Source: CAXQZM01 sp965229645 (GTDB taxonomy: Bacteria > Pseudomonadota > Alphaproteobacteria > UBA7985). Taken from it: a DNA stretch of 64,000 nucleotides. Location of the stretch: contig OZ245893.1 of NCBI GenBank assembly GCA_965229645.1, forward strand, positions 496,001 to 560,000. Direction: 5' to 3'. Below are positions 17,446 through 25,917 of the stretch, in pieces. Position numbers and translations under genes: made by a program. The first letter of the stretch is position 1; each line of letters starts with the position of its first letter. A model generated the notes under the pieces. The model saw only the letters and a program-made list of their open reading frames with translations, did no database searches and was not told where the DNA came from.

Positions 17446-18217
17446 ATGGTTTGACCCGTCGCGGGGTCGGTTGACGCAGAGGATGTCTGCGCCAATAACT
17501 GGCTCAAATCCAATCAAGTGATTCAATACAAATGCGAATGTTCTTTTTGGTATGAAACAAGAACTTATTAGTGTCTGACGGGAACAGCAAATCTTAAGGA
17601 TGGAACAGCGGCGTCAGAAGTACGTTTACCTGCTTCACCTTGGCCATGTTCATGAAGATCATCAGGGTCATGGAGGGTTTGAAAGTGGCGTTGTCATGAG
17701 TACCTTTGCTGTAAAAAGGGACGTTTCGACAAAAATTGGGGGGAATTATACTGGCGGAAAGATTAAGTCACCTACCCACCAAATTGTGTCTAGGCGCTAA
17801 GCCAAAATATATACAACCCCGCAAACCTGAATCGGAAAAAGGTTATTTAACCTTTCCATTGGTAAAAGGCTGCTGATGCTGATGCCAGGATGGATCCTCT
17901 GTCCCATCGGCTGCCAGCTGGTGATGGATTCTGCGACCTCGCCGCGCCCGCCAGCAGATGACGTTTTCGTTTGCGGTGTTCAGGCGACAATCGGGTCTCG
18001 AGACACGCTTCGCCATGCCCAAAAATAAGGCAGTCATAAGGCCTTAAATTCAGCAGGTCCCCACCCAAAAAACCATCCCCTGCACGCAGTCGCAGGACCC
18101 AGCGCTGATCGAAACCTTCGTGGCATTTAGAACGCACCCTAGAGGTTTGGCGAGGCGATGGCTTTACAGGGTGGGGGCGGGGCGCTTAGGCGCCAGGGAT
18201 TGACATAAGGTGATTTC
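17446..18217. other. Gene-free interval with dispersed repeat fragments
   Basis: 772 bp. The left half (to about 17820) is AT-rich and holds only a doubtful 66-codon open frame. The right half (about 17880-18130) has degenerate copies of the GGATCCTGCGAC repeat also seen at 1.1-1.35 kb (gtgatggattctgcgacc; gtcgcaggacccagcgctg). This is the likely right boundary of the islet. I see no copy of the tRNA-Ser 3' end. Confidence 0.45.
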
Positions 18218-18511
18218 ATGCTGCGCTCCATGGGCTATATGGCCCTGTTTTTGTTTTCTATTGCCTATTGGCTTTCCGACTTTATGAACGGCGACTTGTC
18301 GATCATGACGCGCGCGGACGTCGCGGCGGATCATGCCTATTTGACCGCTGAACTGGCGCGGGTTCGGGCGGAAAACGCCGACCTGCAGGCGCAAATTGAC
18401 GGCTTGCGCGTTGAAACCCTGGATATTGACATGCTGACCGAGCGACTGCACGCGAGTGGTTTGACCCTTCCTGGGCAGATTCTGCTCTACACCAGCCAAG
18501 TCAATAATTAA
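18218..18511 (+). CDS. Septum formation initiator family protein (FtsB/DivIC)
   Basis: 97 residues: a transmembrane segment at about residues 5-22 (MGYMALFLFSIAYWLSDFM), then a coiled coil (AYLTAELARVRAENADLQAQIDGL) and a short globular end, the layout of FtsB/DivIC proteins, which bridge FtsL and FtsQ in the divisome. Its position directly upstream of the pyruvate dehydrogenase genes is the standard alphaproteobacterial context and supports the call. ATG with AAGGTG upstream. Confidence 0.85.
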   Translation: MLRSMGYMALFLFSIAYWLSDFMNGDLSIMTRADVAADHAYLTAELARVRAENADLQAQIDGLRVETLDIDMLTERLHASGLTLPGQILLYTSQVNN

Positions 18512-18633
18512 CTTTTATTTAGTTAATTCACGCTAAATCCGTACCAGGAAAGCGTTTGGGCTTGGTTGTTCCCTCGGTCAAATTCCCCTAGAGGAACGAG
18601 GAGACTAAGGCGAAAACGAGAGAGGTGCCGTAC

Positions 18634-19608
18634 ATGGCAACCAAGGCTAACGATTCGGCAACTTTGCTGAAGTTGTATCAAGACATGCTGCTGATTCGGC
18701 GGTTTGAGGAGAAGGCGGGCCAGCTCTATGGCATGGGCCTCATCGGCGGATTTTGTCACCTTTACATCGGACAGGAGGCGGTTGTGGTTGGCATCGAGGC
18801 CGAAATGCAGCCGGGGGATACGCGCGTCACTTCCTACCGCGATCACGGTCATATGCTCGCCTGCGGGATGAACCCCGACGGGGTTATGGCGGAGCTGACG
18901 GGGAGGTCGGGTGGTCTGTCCAAAGGGAAGGGCGGGTCCATGCACATGTTTTCCGTCGCCGAAGGTTTTTACGGGGGGCACGGCATCGTTGCGGCCCAAG
19001 TGCCGATTGGGGCGGGCCTAGCGCTCAAGCACAAATACACGCGCGACGGCGGCATCGCCGCGACCTACTTGGGCGACGGCGCGGTCAACCAAGGGCAAGT
19101 TTACGAAACCTTCAACATGGCGGCGCTATGGAAGTTGCCCGTCTTGTTTGTGATTGAGAACAACAAGTACGGCATGGGCACGTCGGTCGCGCGGCATTCG
19201 GCCAAAACCGACTTGAGCCAGCGCGGCGTCGCCTACGGCATCCCGGGCAAACCCGTGGACGGTATGGACGTGCTGGCGGTGCGCAAGGCGGCGGCGGCGG
19301 CAATCCGGCACATTCGGGCGGGCAAGGGCCCCTACATCTTGGAGATGAATACTTACCGCTACCGCGGCCATTCCATGTCCGACCCCGCCAAGTATCGAAC
19401 CAAGGAAGAGGTGCAGAAAATGCGGCAGGAACGCGACCCGATTGAGAATCTAAAGGCGCTCTTGCTGAGCCAAGGGCACGCCGATGAGGCGGCGCTGAAA
19501 GACCTGGACAAAGCGACCAAAGCGCGCGTGGTGCAAGCGGCGGATTTCGCCCAGGCCAGTCCCGAACCTGACCCACAGGAACTCTACAGCGACGTGGTGG
19601 CGGCATGA
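18634..19608 (+). CDS. pdhA: Pyruvate dehydrogenase E1 component, alpha subunit
   Basis: 324 residues from ATG 18634 (GAGAGG upstream; a GTG nine nt earlier is possible). With PdhB it decarboxylates pyruvate using thiamine diphosphate. The TPP motif is intact, GDGAVNQGQVYETFNMAALWKLPVLFVIENN, and so are RRFEEKAGQLYG, HLYIGQEAVVVG, YRDHGHMLACG and the phosphorylation-loop homologue YRYRGHSMSDPAKYRT. The stop overlaps the pdhB start (ATGA, 19605-19608), so the subunits are translated in step. Confidence 0.96.
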   Translation: MATKANDSATLLKLYQDMLLIRRFEEKAGQLYGMGLIGGFCHLYIGQEAVVVGIEAEMQPGDTRVTSYRDHGHMLACGMNPDGVMAELTGRSGGLSKGKGGSMHMFSVAEGFYGGHGIVAAQVPIGAGLALKHKYTRDGGIAATYLGDGAVNQGQVYETFNMAALWKLPVLFVIENNKYGMGTSVARHSAKTDLSQRGVAYGIPGKPVDGMDVLAVRKAAAAAIRHIRAGKGPYILEMNTYRYRGHSMSDPAKYRTKEEVQKMRQERDPIENLKALLLSQGHADEAALKDLDKATKARVVQAADFAQASPEPDPQELYSDVVAA

Positions 19609-20960
19609 GCATCGACATCCTCATGCCCGCCCTGTCCCCGACCATGACCGAGGGGACGCTGACCACATGGGCCGTCAAAGAAGGCGATCAGGTTTCCGCT
19701 GGCGACATCATCGCCGAAATCGAGACCGACAAGGCCACCATGGAGGTCGAGGCCGTCGAGGACGGTCAAATCGAGAAAATCTTGGTCGCCGAGGGTACCG
19801 AGGGCGTCGCGGTCAATACGGTCATCGCCCTGCTTGCAGGCGATGCGCCAGCGTCGGCAGAGCAGGCGAATGGGGGGCTTGAGGGTAGGGCAGGCGCGCC
19901 CTCGCAGCAGGTCGTTGCAGCTTCCGTCGTGCCGCCCGCGGCGGCAACCCCAACCGAACCCTATTGGGACGGGCCGACCCAGACCCAAACGGTGCGCGAG
20001 GCCTTGCGCGACGCCATGGCCGAGGAAATGCAGCGCGACGAGCGGGTGATTTTGATGGGCGAGGAAGTCGCCGAATACCAGGGTGCCTATAAGGTCTCCC
20101 AGGGCCTCCTGGACGCATTTGACGACACGCGGGTCATGGATACGCCGATCACCGAACACGGGTTTGCTGGCATCGCCGTGGGCGCGGCCATGGGCGGGCT
20201 GCGGCCTATCGTCGAGTTCATGACCTTCAACTTTGCCATGCAGGCCATGGACCATATCATAAATTCCGCCGCCAAGACGCTCTATATGTCGGGCGGTCAA
20301 ATCAAGTCGCCCCTTGTCTTTCGCGGCCCCAACGGCGCCGCCGCGCGCGTGGCCGCGCAGCATAGCCAGTGCTATGCTGCTTGGTACAGCCATGTGCCAG
20401 GCTTGCACGTCATCGCGCCCTACAGCGCTGCCGACGCCAAGGGCTTGCTCAAGTCGGCTATCCGCAGCGATACGCCGACGGTGTTCTTGGAAAACGAGTT
20501 GCTCTACGGCGAGAGCTTTGCCGTACCCCATAGCGATGATTGGACGGTCCCCATTGGCAAAGCCAAGGTGGTGCGGGCAGGGACCGACGTGACTATCACA
20601 GCCTTTTCCATCATGGTCGGCAAGGCCCTGGAGGCGGCGAATCAGCTCGCCGAAAAGGGCATTTCCGCCGAGGTGATCGACCTGCGCACCCTGCGCCCCC
20701 TGGACCGTGAGACCATTTTGGCGTCGGTGCGCAAGACGCATCGTCTGGTCACGACCGAGGAAAATTGGGGGCAGTCGGGCGTGGGCGCGGAGATCAGCGC
20801 GCTGGTTATGGAACAGGCCTTCGACGATTTGGATGCGCCCGTGCTGCGCGTCCACGGCAAAGATGTGCCCTTGCCCTACGCGGCCAATTTGGAGGCGCTG
20901 GCCCTGGCCTCGGTCGCGGACATCGTGACCGCCGTGCAGGAGGTGACCTATGGCAACTGA
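19605..20960 (+). CDS. pdhB: Pyruvate dehydrogenase E1 beta subunit with N-terminal lipoyl domain
   Basis: 451 residues. Residues 1-78 form a lipoyl domain (ILMPALSPTMTEGT; lipoylated Lys in IETDKATMEVEA), joined by an Ala/Pro-rich linker to the transketolase-like domain beginning near residue 120 (TVREALRDAMAEEM; VILMGEEVAEYQGAYKVSQGL; HGFAGIAVGAAMGGLRPIVEFM). A lipoyl domain on E1 beta is a known alphaproteobacterial peculiarity. It is closely similar to the lipoyl domain of PdhC next door. The end overlaps the pdhC start by 11 nt. Confidence 0.96.
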   Translation: MSIDILMPALSPTMTEGTLTTWAVKEGDQVSAGDIIAEIETDKATMEVEAVEDGQIEKILVAEGTEGVAVNTVIALLAGDAPASAEQANGGLEGRAGAPSQQVVAASVVPPAAATPTEPYWDGPTQTQTVREALRDAMAEEMQRDERVILMGEEVAEYQGAYKVSQGLLDAFDDTRVMDTPITEHGFAGIAVGAAMGGLRPIVEFMTFNFAMQAMDHIINSAAKTLYMSGGQIKSPLVFRGPNGAAARVAAQHSQCYAAWYSHVPGLHVIAPYSAADAKGLLKSAIRSDTPTVFLENELLYGESFAVPHSDDWTVPIGKAKVVRAGTDVTITAFSIMVGKALEAANQLAEKGISAEVIDLRTLRPLDRETILASVRKTHRLVTTEENWGQSGVGAEISALVMEQAFDDLDAPVLRVHGKDVPLPYAANLEALALASVADIVTAVQEVTYGN

Positions 20961-22203
20961 GATCCTCATGCCCGCCTTGTCGCCAACCATGACCGAGGGT
21001 ACCTTGGCGGCCTGGTTGGTCCAAGAAGGCGCGACGGTGGTGCCTGGCGATCTGATTGCGGAAATCGAAACCGACAAAGCGACCATGGAGGTCGAAGCAA
21101 TTGAGGAAGGTACCGTCGCCAAGCTTGTGGTGCCTGCGGGCACCGAAGGCGTGGCGGTCAATTCGGTCATCGCGATCCTGGTGGAGGAGGGGGAAACCTT
21201 CGATCCCGACGCCCTGCCTTCGGCGCCGCCAGCGACCGCAACAAAAGGGTCAGGCGGCGCGCCGCCGCCCCAACCGCCCGCTGCTCCTCCTGGTGCATCT
21301 GCGCCAGCATCCCCCGCGCCCGCCGCCCACGCGACGACCCGCCGCAAGGCTTCGCCGCTCGCGCGGCGCCTGGCACGCGCGCAGGGTTTGGATCTGGCCC
21401 GGATCGACGGATCGGGCCCAGGGGGGCGCATCATCAAACGCGATATAGAAAGTGCGACAGCCGCGCAGGAGGTAAGGTCGATTGCCGCACCCGCCGCAAC
21501 GCCGCATTCCAGCGGCCCAACGCCTTACGAGGTGCATGCGCCCTCGGGCGTGCGCAAAACCATCGCCCGCCGCTTGTCGGAGAGCAAGTTCACCAGCCCG
21601 CATTTTTACGTGACCATGGACATGGAACTGGACGCCCTGTTGGCGCTACGGCAGCAAATCAACGCCGACTCCGACACGCCCAAGGTCTCGGTCAACGACA
21701 TGATCGTCATGGCCTGCGGCCGCGCGCTCAAGGCCGTGCCCGCCGCCAATGCCGCCTGGGTCGGGGAGGTTTTGCACCAGTACACCCGCGCCGATGTCTG
21801 CGTTGCGGTCGCGTCGGACCACGGTCTTGTGACGCCTGTGATCCGCGGCGCAGATACCTTGAGCCTCAGTCAAATCACCGCCCAAGCGGGGGCCTTGGTC
21901 ACCAAGGCGCGCGCGGGCAAGTTGCGGCCCGAGGACATGCAGGGCGGCAGCTTTTCGATCTCCAACATGGGCATGATGGGCGTGAAGCAGTTCACCGCCA
22001 TCATCAACCCGCCCCAAGGGGCCATTTTGGCGGTAGGCGCGGGGGAGAAGCGCGCCGTGGTGCGCGACGATCAGCTCGCCATCGCAACGCTCATGACCTG
22101 CACTCTCTCGGCGGACCATCGGGTGATCGACGGCGCGGTCGCCGCCGAACTGCTGGGCAAAATCAAATCCCTGATCGAACACCCCGTAAGGATGTTGGTA
22201 TAG
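20950..22203 (+). CDS. pdhC: Dihydrolipoamide acetyltransferase (E2) of pyruvate dehydrogenase
   Basis: 417 residues: lipoyl domain 1-77 (lipoyl Lys in ETDKATMEVEAIEEG), a long Ala/Pro/Thr linker, a peripheral subunit-binding domain (KASPLARRLARAQGLDLARI...GPGGRIIKRDI, about 136-172), and the catalytic domain with FTSPHFYVTMDMEL and the active-site segment ADHRVIDGAVAAELL. Forms the core of the complex and makes acetyl-CoA. Overlaps pdhB by 11 nt and is two nt from lpdA. Confidence 0.96.
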   Translation: MATEILMPALSPTMTEGTLAAWLVQEGATVVPGDLIAEIETDKATMEVEAIEEGTVAKLVVPAGTEGVAVNSVIAILVEEGETFDPDALPSAPPATATKGSGGAPPPQPPAAPPGASAPASPAPAAHATTRRKASPLARRLARAQGLDLARIDGSGPGGRIIKRDIESATAAQEVRSIAAPAATPHSSGPTPYEVHAPSGVRKTIARRLSESKFTSPHFYVTMDMELDALLALRQQINADSDTPKVSVNDMIVMACGRALKAVPAANAAWVGEVLHQYTRADVCVAVASDHGLVTPVIRGADTLSLSQITAQAGALVTKARAGKLRPEDMQGGSFSISNMGMMGVKQFTAIINPPQGAILAVGAGEKRAVVRDDQLAIATLMTCTLSADHRVIDGAVAAELLGKIKSLIEHPVRMLV

Positions 22204-22205
22204 CC

Positions 22206-23591
22206 ATGGCCGAAACGCAATTCGACCTGATCGTCATCGGCGGCGGGCCTGGGGGCTACGTTGCCGCCATTCGCGCCGCGCAACTGGGCATGAAAGCGGC
22301 GGTGGTGGAACGCGAGCACCTGGGCGGCATCTGCCTCAATTGGGGCTGCATTCCGACCAAGGCCCTGCTGCGCTCGGCCGAGGTGGGGCATCTGATCCAC
22401 AATGCGGCGGCCTACGGCTTTTCGGTCAAGGATGTCAGCTTTGACCTCGACAAGATCGTGCAACGCTCCCGCGCGGTCGCCAAGCAACTCTCTAGCGGGG
22501 TCGCGTTCTTGCTCAAGAAAAACAAGGTGGCGGTGTTTGACGGCGACGGACGTTTGGCGGGCGCAGGGAAAGTGCAGGTCGGCGACCAAACCCTCGCAGC
22601 GCCCCATGTGGTCCTGGCGACGGGCGCGCGCGCGCGCACGTTGCCCCATTTGGAGCCCGATGGCCAACGCATTTGGACCTACCGCGAGGCCATGGTGCCA
22701 ACGGAACTGCCCAAGTCGCTGCTGATCGTGGGTTCGGGCGCGATCGGTATCGAATTCGCCAGCTTCTATCACGATCTGGGCGTTGAGGTGACGGTGGTCG
22801 AGGTGCAGGATCGAATCTTGCCCGTCGAGGATGCGGACATAAGCGCGGCGGCGCGCACCGCTTTTGAAAAGCGAGGCATCCGCATTGTGACGGACGCCAA
22901 GGTGACGCAGGTGCAAAAGGGCGTTGGTGGCCTCCAGGCCAGGCTCGAGACCCCCGACGGCGCGCAAAATCTCAACTGTGACCGCCTGATTTCGGCGGTC
23001 GGCATCGTCGGCAATACCGAACATCTGGGGCTCGAGGGCACCCGAGTTGTGGTGGACCGCGGCCATATAAAGACCGATGCCTTCATGCGCACCCATGAAC
23101 CTGGCGTCTACGCCATCGGCGATGTCTGCGGCCCGCCGTGGCTGGCGCATAAGGCGAGCCACGAGGGCGTGCTGTGCGTGGAACAGATTGCGGGCAAGAG
23201 CGACCTGCATCCGCTCGACCCGCAGGCGATCCCAGGGTGTACTTACGCGCGCCCGCAGGTGGCGTCGGTGGGCCTGACCGAGGCGGCGGCCAAGGCCGCT
23301 GGCTACAGCGTCAAGGTCGGCAAGTTTCCCTTCCACGGCAACGGCAAAGCCATCGCGCTGGGCGAACCCGAGGGGCTGGTCAAAACAATTTTTGATACCG
23401 CGACGGGCGAACTGCTCGGCGCCCATATGATCGGCGCCGAAGTCACTGAACTGATCCAGGGCTTCGGACTGGCCAAAACCCTCGAGACGACGGAGGCTGA
23501 ATTGATGCACACGGTGTTCCCGCACCCGACCTTGTCGGAAATGATGCACGAATCCGTTCTGGACGCCTACGGGCAAGCCCTTCATATTTGA
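22206..23591 (+). CDS. lpdA: Dihydrolipoamide dehydrogenase (E3)
   Basis: 461 residues. FAD motif VIGGGPGGYVAAIRAAQLG near the N-terminus, redox disulfide GGICLNWGCIPTKALL, NAD motif VGSGAIGIEFASFYHDLG, FAD motif YAIGDVCGPPWLAHKASHEG, and the C-terminal catalytic His-Glu segment TVFPHPTLSEMM. Reoxidises dihydrolipoamide for the pyruvate dehydrogenase complex encoded immediately upstream, and may serve other 2-oxoacid complexes. A terminator-like hairpin of repeat copy A begins about 24 bp after the stop. Confidence 0.95.
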   Translation: MAETQFDLIVIGGGPGGYVAAIRAAQLGMKAAVVEREHLGGICLNWGCIPTKALLRSAEVGHLIHNAAAYGFSVKDVSFDLDKIVQRSRAVAKQLSSGVAFLLKKNKVAVFDGDGRLAGAGKVQVGDQTLAAPHVVLATGARARTLPHLEPDGQRIWTYREAMVPTELPKSLLIVGSGAIGIEFASFYHDLGVEVTVVEVQDRILPVEDADISAAARTAFEKRGIRIVTDAKVTQVQKGVGGLQARLETPDGAQNLNCDRLISAVGIVGNTEHLGLEGTRVVVDRGHIKTDAFMRTHEPGVYAIGDVCGPPWLAHKASHEGVLCVEQIAGKSDLHPLDPQAIPGCTYARPQVASVGLTEAAAKAAGYSVKVGKFPFHGNGKAIALGEPEGLVKTIFDTATGELLGAHMIGAEVTELIQGFGLAKTLETTEAELMHTVFPHPTLSEMMHESVLDAYGQALHI

Positions 23592-23614
23592 ACGCCCGCA
23601 TGCGCGACATTCTC

Positions 23615-23861
23615 ATACCAACGGCCAAAAAAGTTGACACTTTTTGGCCGTTTTATGTCTCACGGCAGAAACGCTTCGCGTTTCGGCTTTTTTGGGGTGC
23701 GGTCTCTACTCGCTCGCTATACTCGCTCAGCCCGACCGCAGGACGGGGCCTTCGCTTATACCCCGAGGCGCGTGTCCGCTATTCTCGGGGCCGCTACGGG
23801 GGCCGCAGTCGCGGCCCTTATACCAGCGGACATAAGGGTCATTCTTAATGACCGCTGGTAT
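23615..23861 (+). repeat. MITE-like palindromic element, copy A (long form)
   Basis: 247 bp from ATACCAACGGCC to CCGCTGGTAT. It holds a left hairpin (arms ACGGCCAAAAA/TTTTTGGCCGT followed by TTTT), a small hairpin GAAACGCTTCGCGTTTC, a GCGGTC...GACCGC hairpin, CCCCGAGGCGC/CTCGGGG and GGGGCCGC palindromes, and a right hairpin TACCAGCGG/CCGCTGGTA. It fills the gap between lpdA and lipA and overlaps the first codons of lipA. Confidence 0.9.
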
Positions 23862-24789
23862 CACTCGGCCGCGTCACCCTGAAAAGGTGCACAAGCCCGA
23901 CCAGCCCAGCCCAAAAAAGCCCGACTGGATCCGCGTCAAGGCACCAGTTTCAAAGGAATACCAGCAGACGCTGAGCGTGATCCAGGACCATAAGTTGGTC
24001 ACCGTGTGTCAGGAGGCGGGCTGCCCCAACATCGGTGAATGCTGGACCAAGCGCCACGCCACCATGATGATCATGGGCGATACTTGCACCCGCGCGTGCG
24101 CATTCTGCAATGTTATCACGGGCAAACCCGCACCGCTCAACCCCCTGGAACCGTACTCGGTGGCGGCGTCGGTGACAAAGTTAGGGCTTCGCCATGTCGT
24201 CGTCACTTCGGTCGACCGCGACGACTTGGCCGATGGTGGGGCAGGGCACATAGGCCGCACGATCCGCGCCATTCGCGAGGCAAACCCAGGCACGACCATC
24301 GAGGTGCTGACGCCCGATTTCTTGCGCAAAGGCGCCGCCTGGAAACAGGTGGCCGAGGCGCGCCCCGACGTGTTCAATCACAACCTGGAAACCGTCCCTC
24401 GGCTCTATGGCTCCGTACGCCCCGGATCATCGTATGCCCATAGCTTGCAGCTCTTAAAAAATATGAAGGCCGAAAACCCGCAGGACTTTACCAAATCGGG
24501 CCTCATGGTCGGCCTGGGCGAGACCTTCGACGAAATTCTCCAGGTCATGGACGACATGCGCGCGCACGAGGTCGATTTCGTCACCATTGGCCAGTACTTG
24601 CAACCTACGCGCAAACACCATGGGGTCGACAAGTTCTGGCACCCCGACGAATTCCAGACCTTGGAAGCGGCCGCCTGGGCGCGCGGGTTCCTCATGGTTG
24701 CGAGCTCACCGCTGACCCGTTCTTCCTATCACGCTGGCGACGACTTCGCCCGTTTGCAAGAGCACAGGGCGCAGCGGGGGGCGGGGTAG
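23848..24789 (+). CDS. lipA: Lipoyl synthase (radical SAM)
   Basis: 313 residues. LipA inserts two sulfur atoms into octanoyl groups on lipoyl domains. Both cluster motifs are present: CQEAGCPNIGEC (Cys54, 59, 65, auxiliary cluster) and CTRACAFC (Cys80, 84, 87, radical SAM cluster). Family proteins are colinear from RHPEK (residue 9) onward. The first eight codons and the ATG at 23848 lie in or against the right end of repeat copy A, which also supplies AAGGG 9 nt upstream; the only in-frame alternative near it is GTG at 23887. It lies just after the PDH genes whose subunits it lipoylates. Confidence 0.93.
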   Translation: MTAGITRPRHPEKVHKPDQPSPKKPDWIRVKAPVSKEYQQTLSVIQDHKLVTVCQEAGCPNIGECWTKRHATMMIMGDTCTRACAFCNVITGKPAPLNPLEPYSVAASVTKLGLRHVVVTSVDRDDLADGGAGHIGRTIRAIREANPGTTIEVLTPDFLRKGAAWKQVAEARPDVFNHNLETVPRLYGSVRPGSSYAHSLQLLKNMKAENPQDFTKSGLMVGLGETFDEILQVMDDMRAHEVDFVTIGQYLQPTRKHHGVDKFWHPDEFQTLEAAAWARGFLMVASSPLTRSSYHAGDDFARLQEHRAQRGAG

Positions 24790-24973
24790 GTCCCTTGTCG
24801 CCTGCCTTTGGTTGTGGGTTCGTTTAACTCCCTTCCCTCGCTGTGTCCCACGTCGTGTAGCCTCGGCGTCTATCAAGGCATGCAAGAGCAACGAAGGGCT
24901 ACAATCCCTTCATTCATTGCGAGGTTGGCAGAAACGCGCGCTCCTACCCAAGGGTCGTCATCCCCGTCGCCCG

Positions 24974-25162
24974 CTAGTTGAAACCACCGTTGGCGAGAGG
25001 CTGCGGGAGTAACTCATAGGTATTGTGGCTCGGCATGTCCAAGACGCTGGTGTCTTGGTCACCGCCTACGCCCCAGCGCGCAAGACGCGGCTCAGGCTTG
25101 TTACGGGCGGAGCAGGCCGAAACGACCCCGCAGCATAAGATCAATCCGAGGAAGTGTCGCAT
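24974..25162 (-). CDS. Small lipoprotein, unknown function
   Basis: 62 residues. The N-terminus MRHFLGLILCCGVVSACSAR is a signal peptide ending in a lipobox (VVSAC), predicting lipidation at Cys17 after cleavage by LspA. The mature chain of about 46 residues is hydrophilic and matches no family I know. It is alone between lipA and repeat copy B. The length, signal and absence of competing frames favour a real gene, though it could be a remnant. Confidence 0.6.
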   Translation of the reverse strand: MRHFLGLILCCGVVSACSARNKPEPRLARWGVGGDQDTSVLDMPSHNTYELLPQPLANGGFN

Positions 25163-25295
25163 AAAATAATCTCATAAAATAGGTCTGGATTAGCCCAATT
25201 TGCGGAAGCATGAGCGTGGGATCAAGTCCTCACATCCAACCGCTGTTCTTTGTGCGCTCACTATGGCAATTGCACAACAGAGCGAATGGCAAGTT

Positions 25296-25506
25296 TGTGT
25301 CTCACGGCAGAAACGCTTCGCGTTTCGGCTTTTTTGGTAGCGGTCTCTACTCGCTCGCTACACTCGCTCAGCCCGACCGCAGGACGGGGCCTTCGCTTAT
25401 ACCCCGAGGCGCTTTCGCGCTGATCTCGGGGCCGCTACGGGGGCCGCAGTCGCGGCCCTTATATACCAGCGAACATTAGAGTCATTTTCAATCGCCGCTG
25501 CTATTG
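25296..25506 (+). repeat. MITE-like palindromic element, copy B (long form, left end missing)
   Basis: Begins at TGTGTCTCACGGCAG and runs to the right hairpin CGCCGCTGCTAT (last copy of the terminus altered). The left ACGGCC hairpin is absent, so this copy is truncated. The middle is almost identical to copies A and E. Together with 25163-25295 and 25507-25587, it makes up the gene-free stretch before tRNA-Cys. Confidence 0.85.
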
Positions 25507-25587
25507 CGCCAGCTCTTGGGGGCAGGGTCTTCCGAGGATTTTTTCCCTTGTTCCCCGTCCTCGCGGCCTATAGGGCCAGAGGCCGCT

Positions 25588-25661
25588 GGCGAGTTGGCGG
25601 AGTGGCTACGCAGAGGATTGCAAATCCTTGTACACCGGTTCGAATCCGGTACTCGCCTCCA
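25588..25661 (+). tRNA. tRNA-Cys (GCA)
   Basis: Starts GGCGAGTTGGCGGAGTGG; anticodon GCA in GGATTGCAAATCC; T-arm CCGGTTCGAATCCGG; acceptor GGCGAG/CTCGCC, discriminator T and encoded CCA. 74 nt. Confidence 0.97.
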
Positions 25662-25743
25662 GTGCTGTGACGGCCTGGTCACGCCTCCGCGAAGATTTGT
25701 CTTGTTGTTGCTTTGGTGCCTTGGTAAAGTTGCTTCATCCTGG

Positions 25744-25819
25744 TCCGCGATAGCTCAGTTGGTAGAGCAGCTGACTGTTAATCAGCCTGTCGCAGGTTCG
25801 AGTCCTGCTCGCGGAGCCA
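25744..25819 (+). tRNA. tRNA-Asn (GUU)
   Basis: Starts TCCGCGATAGCTCAGTTGG; anticodon GTT in CTGACTGTTAATCAG; T-arm GCAGGTTCGAGTCCTGC; acceptor TCCGCGA/TCGCGGA, discriminator G and encoded CCA. 76 nt, 82 bp after tRNA-Cys. Confidence 0.97.
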
Positions 25820-25828
25820 TAGACCTTG

Positions 25829-25858
25829 AAAACCCTCGTCTTTGACGAGGGTTTTTTT
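25829..25858 (+). terminator. Rho-independent terminator after tRNA-Asn
   Basis: Hairpin AACCCTCGTC-TTT-GACGAGGGTT followed by seven T, nine bp after the tRNA-Asn CCA. It would end the tRNA transcript. Confidence 0.92.
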
Positions 25859-25917
25859 GTCGAACTTTCCAGGTTCTGGTTTTGGAGAGTAGCCTGCGCG
25901 GCGCGGCGTTACGGTCC

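Noticed and set aside
17600..17800. 66-codon plus-strand frame after the DUF6155-like gene
   Set aside because: No recognisable motif and weak start; not supported.
13544..18217. Integration by a tRNA-targeting element at tRNA-Ser
   Set aside because: No direct repeat of the tRNA 3' end and no integrase gene found downstream, so only proximity supports it; kept as an open idea, not as an att-site call.
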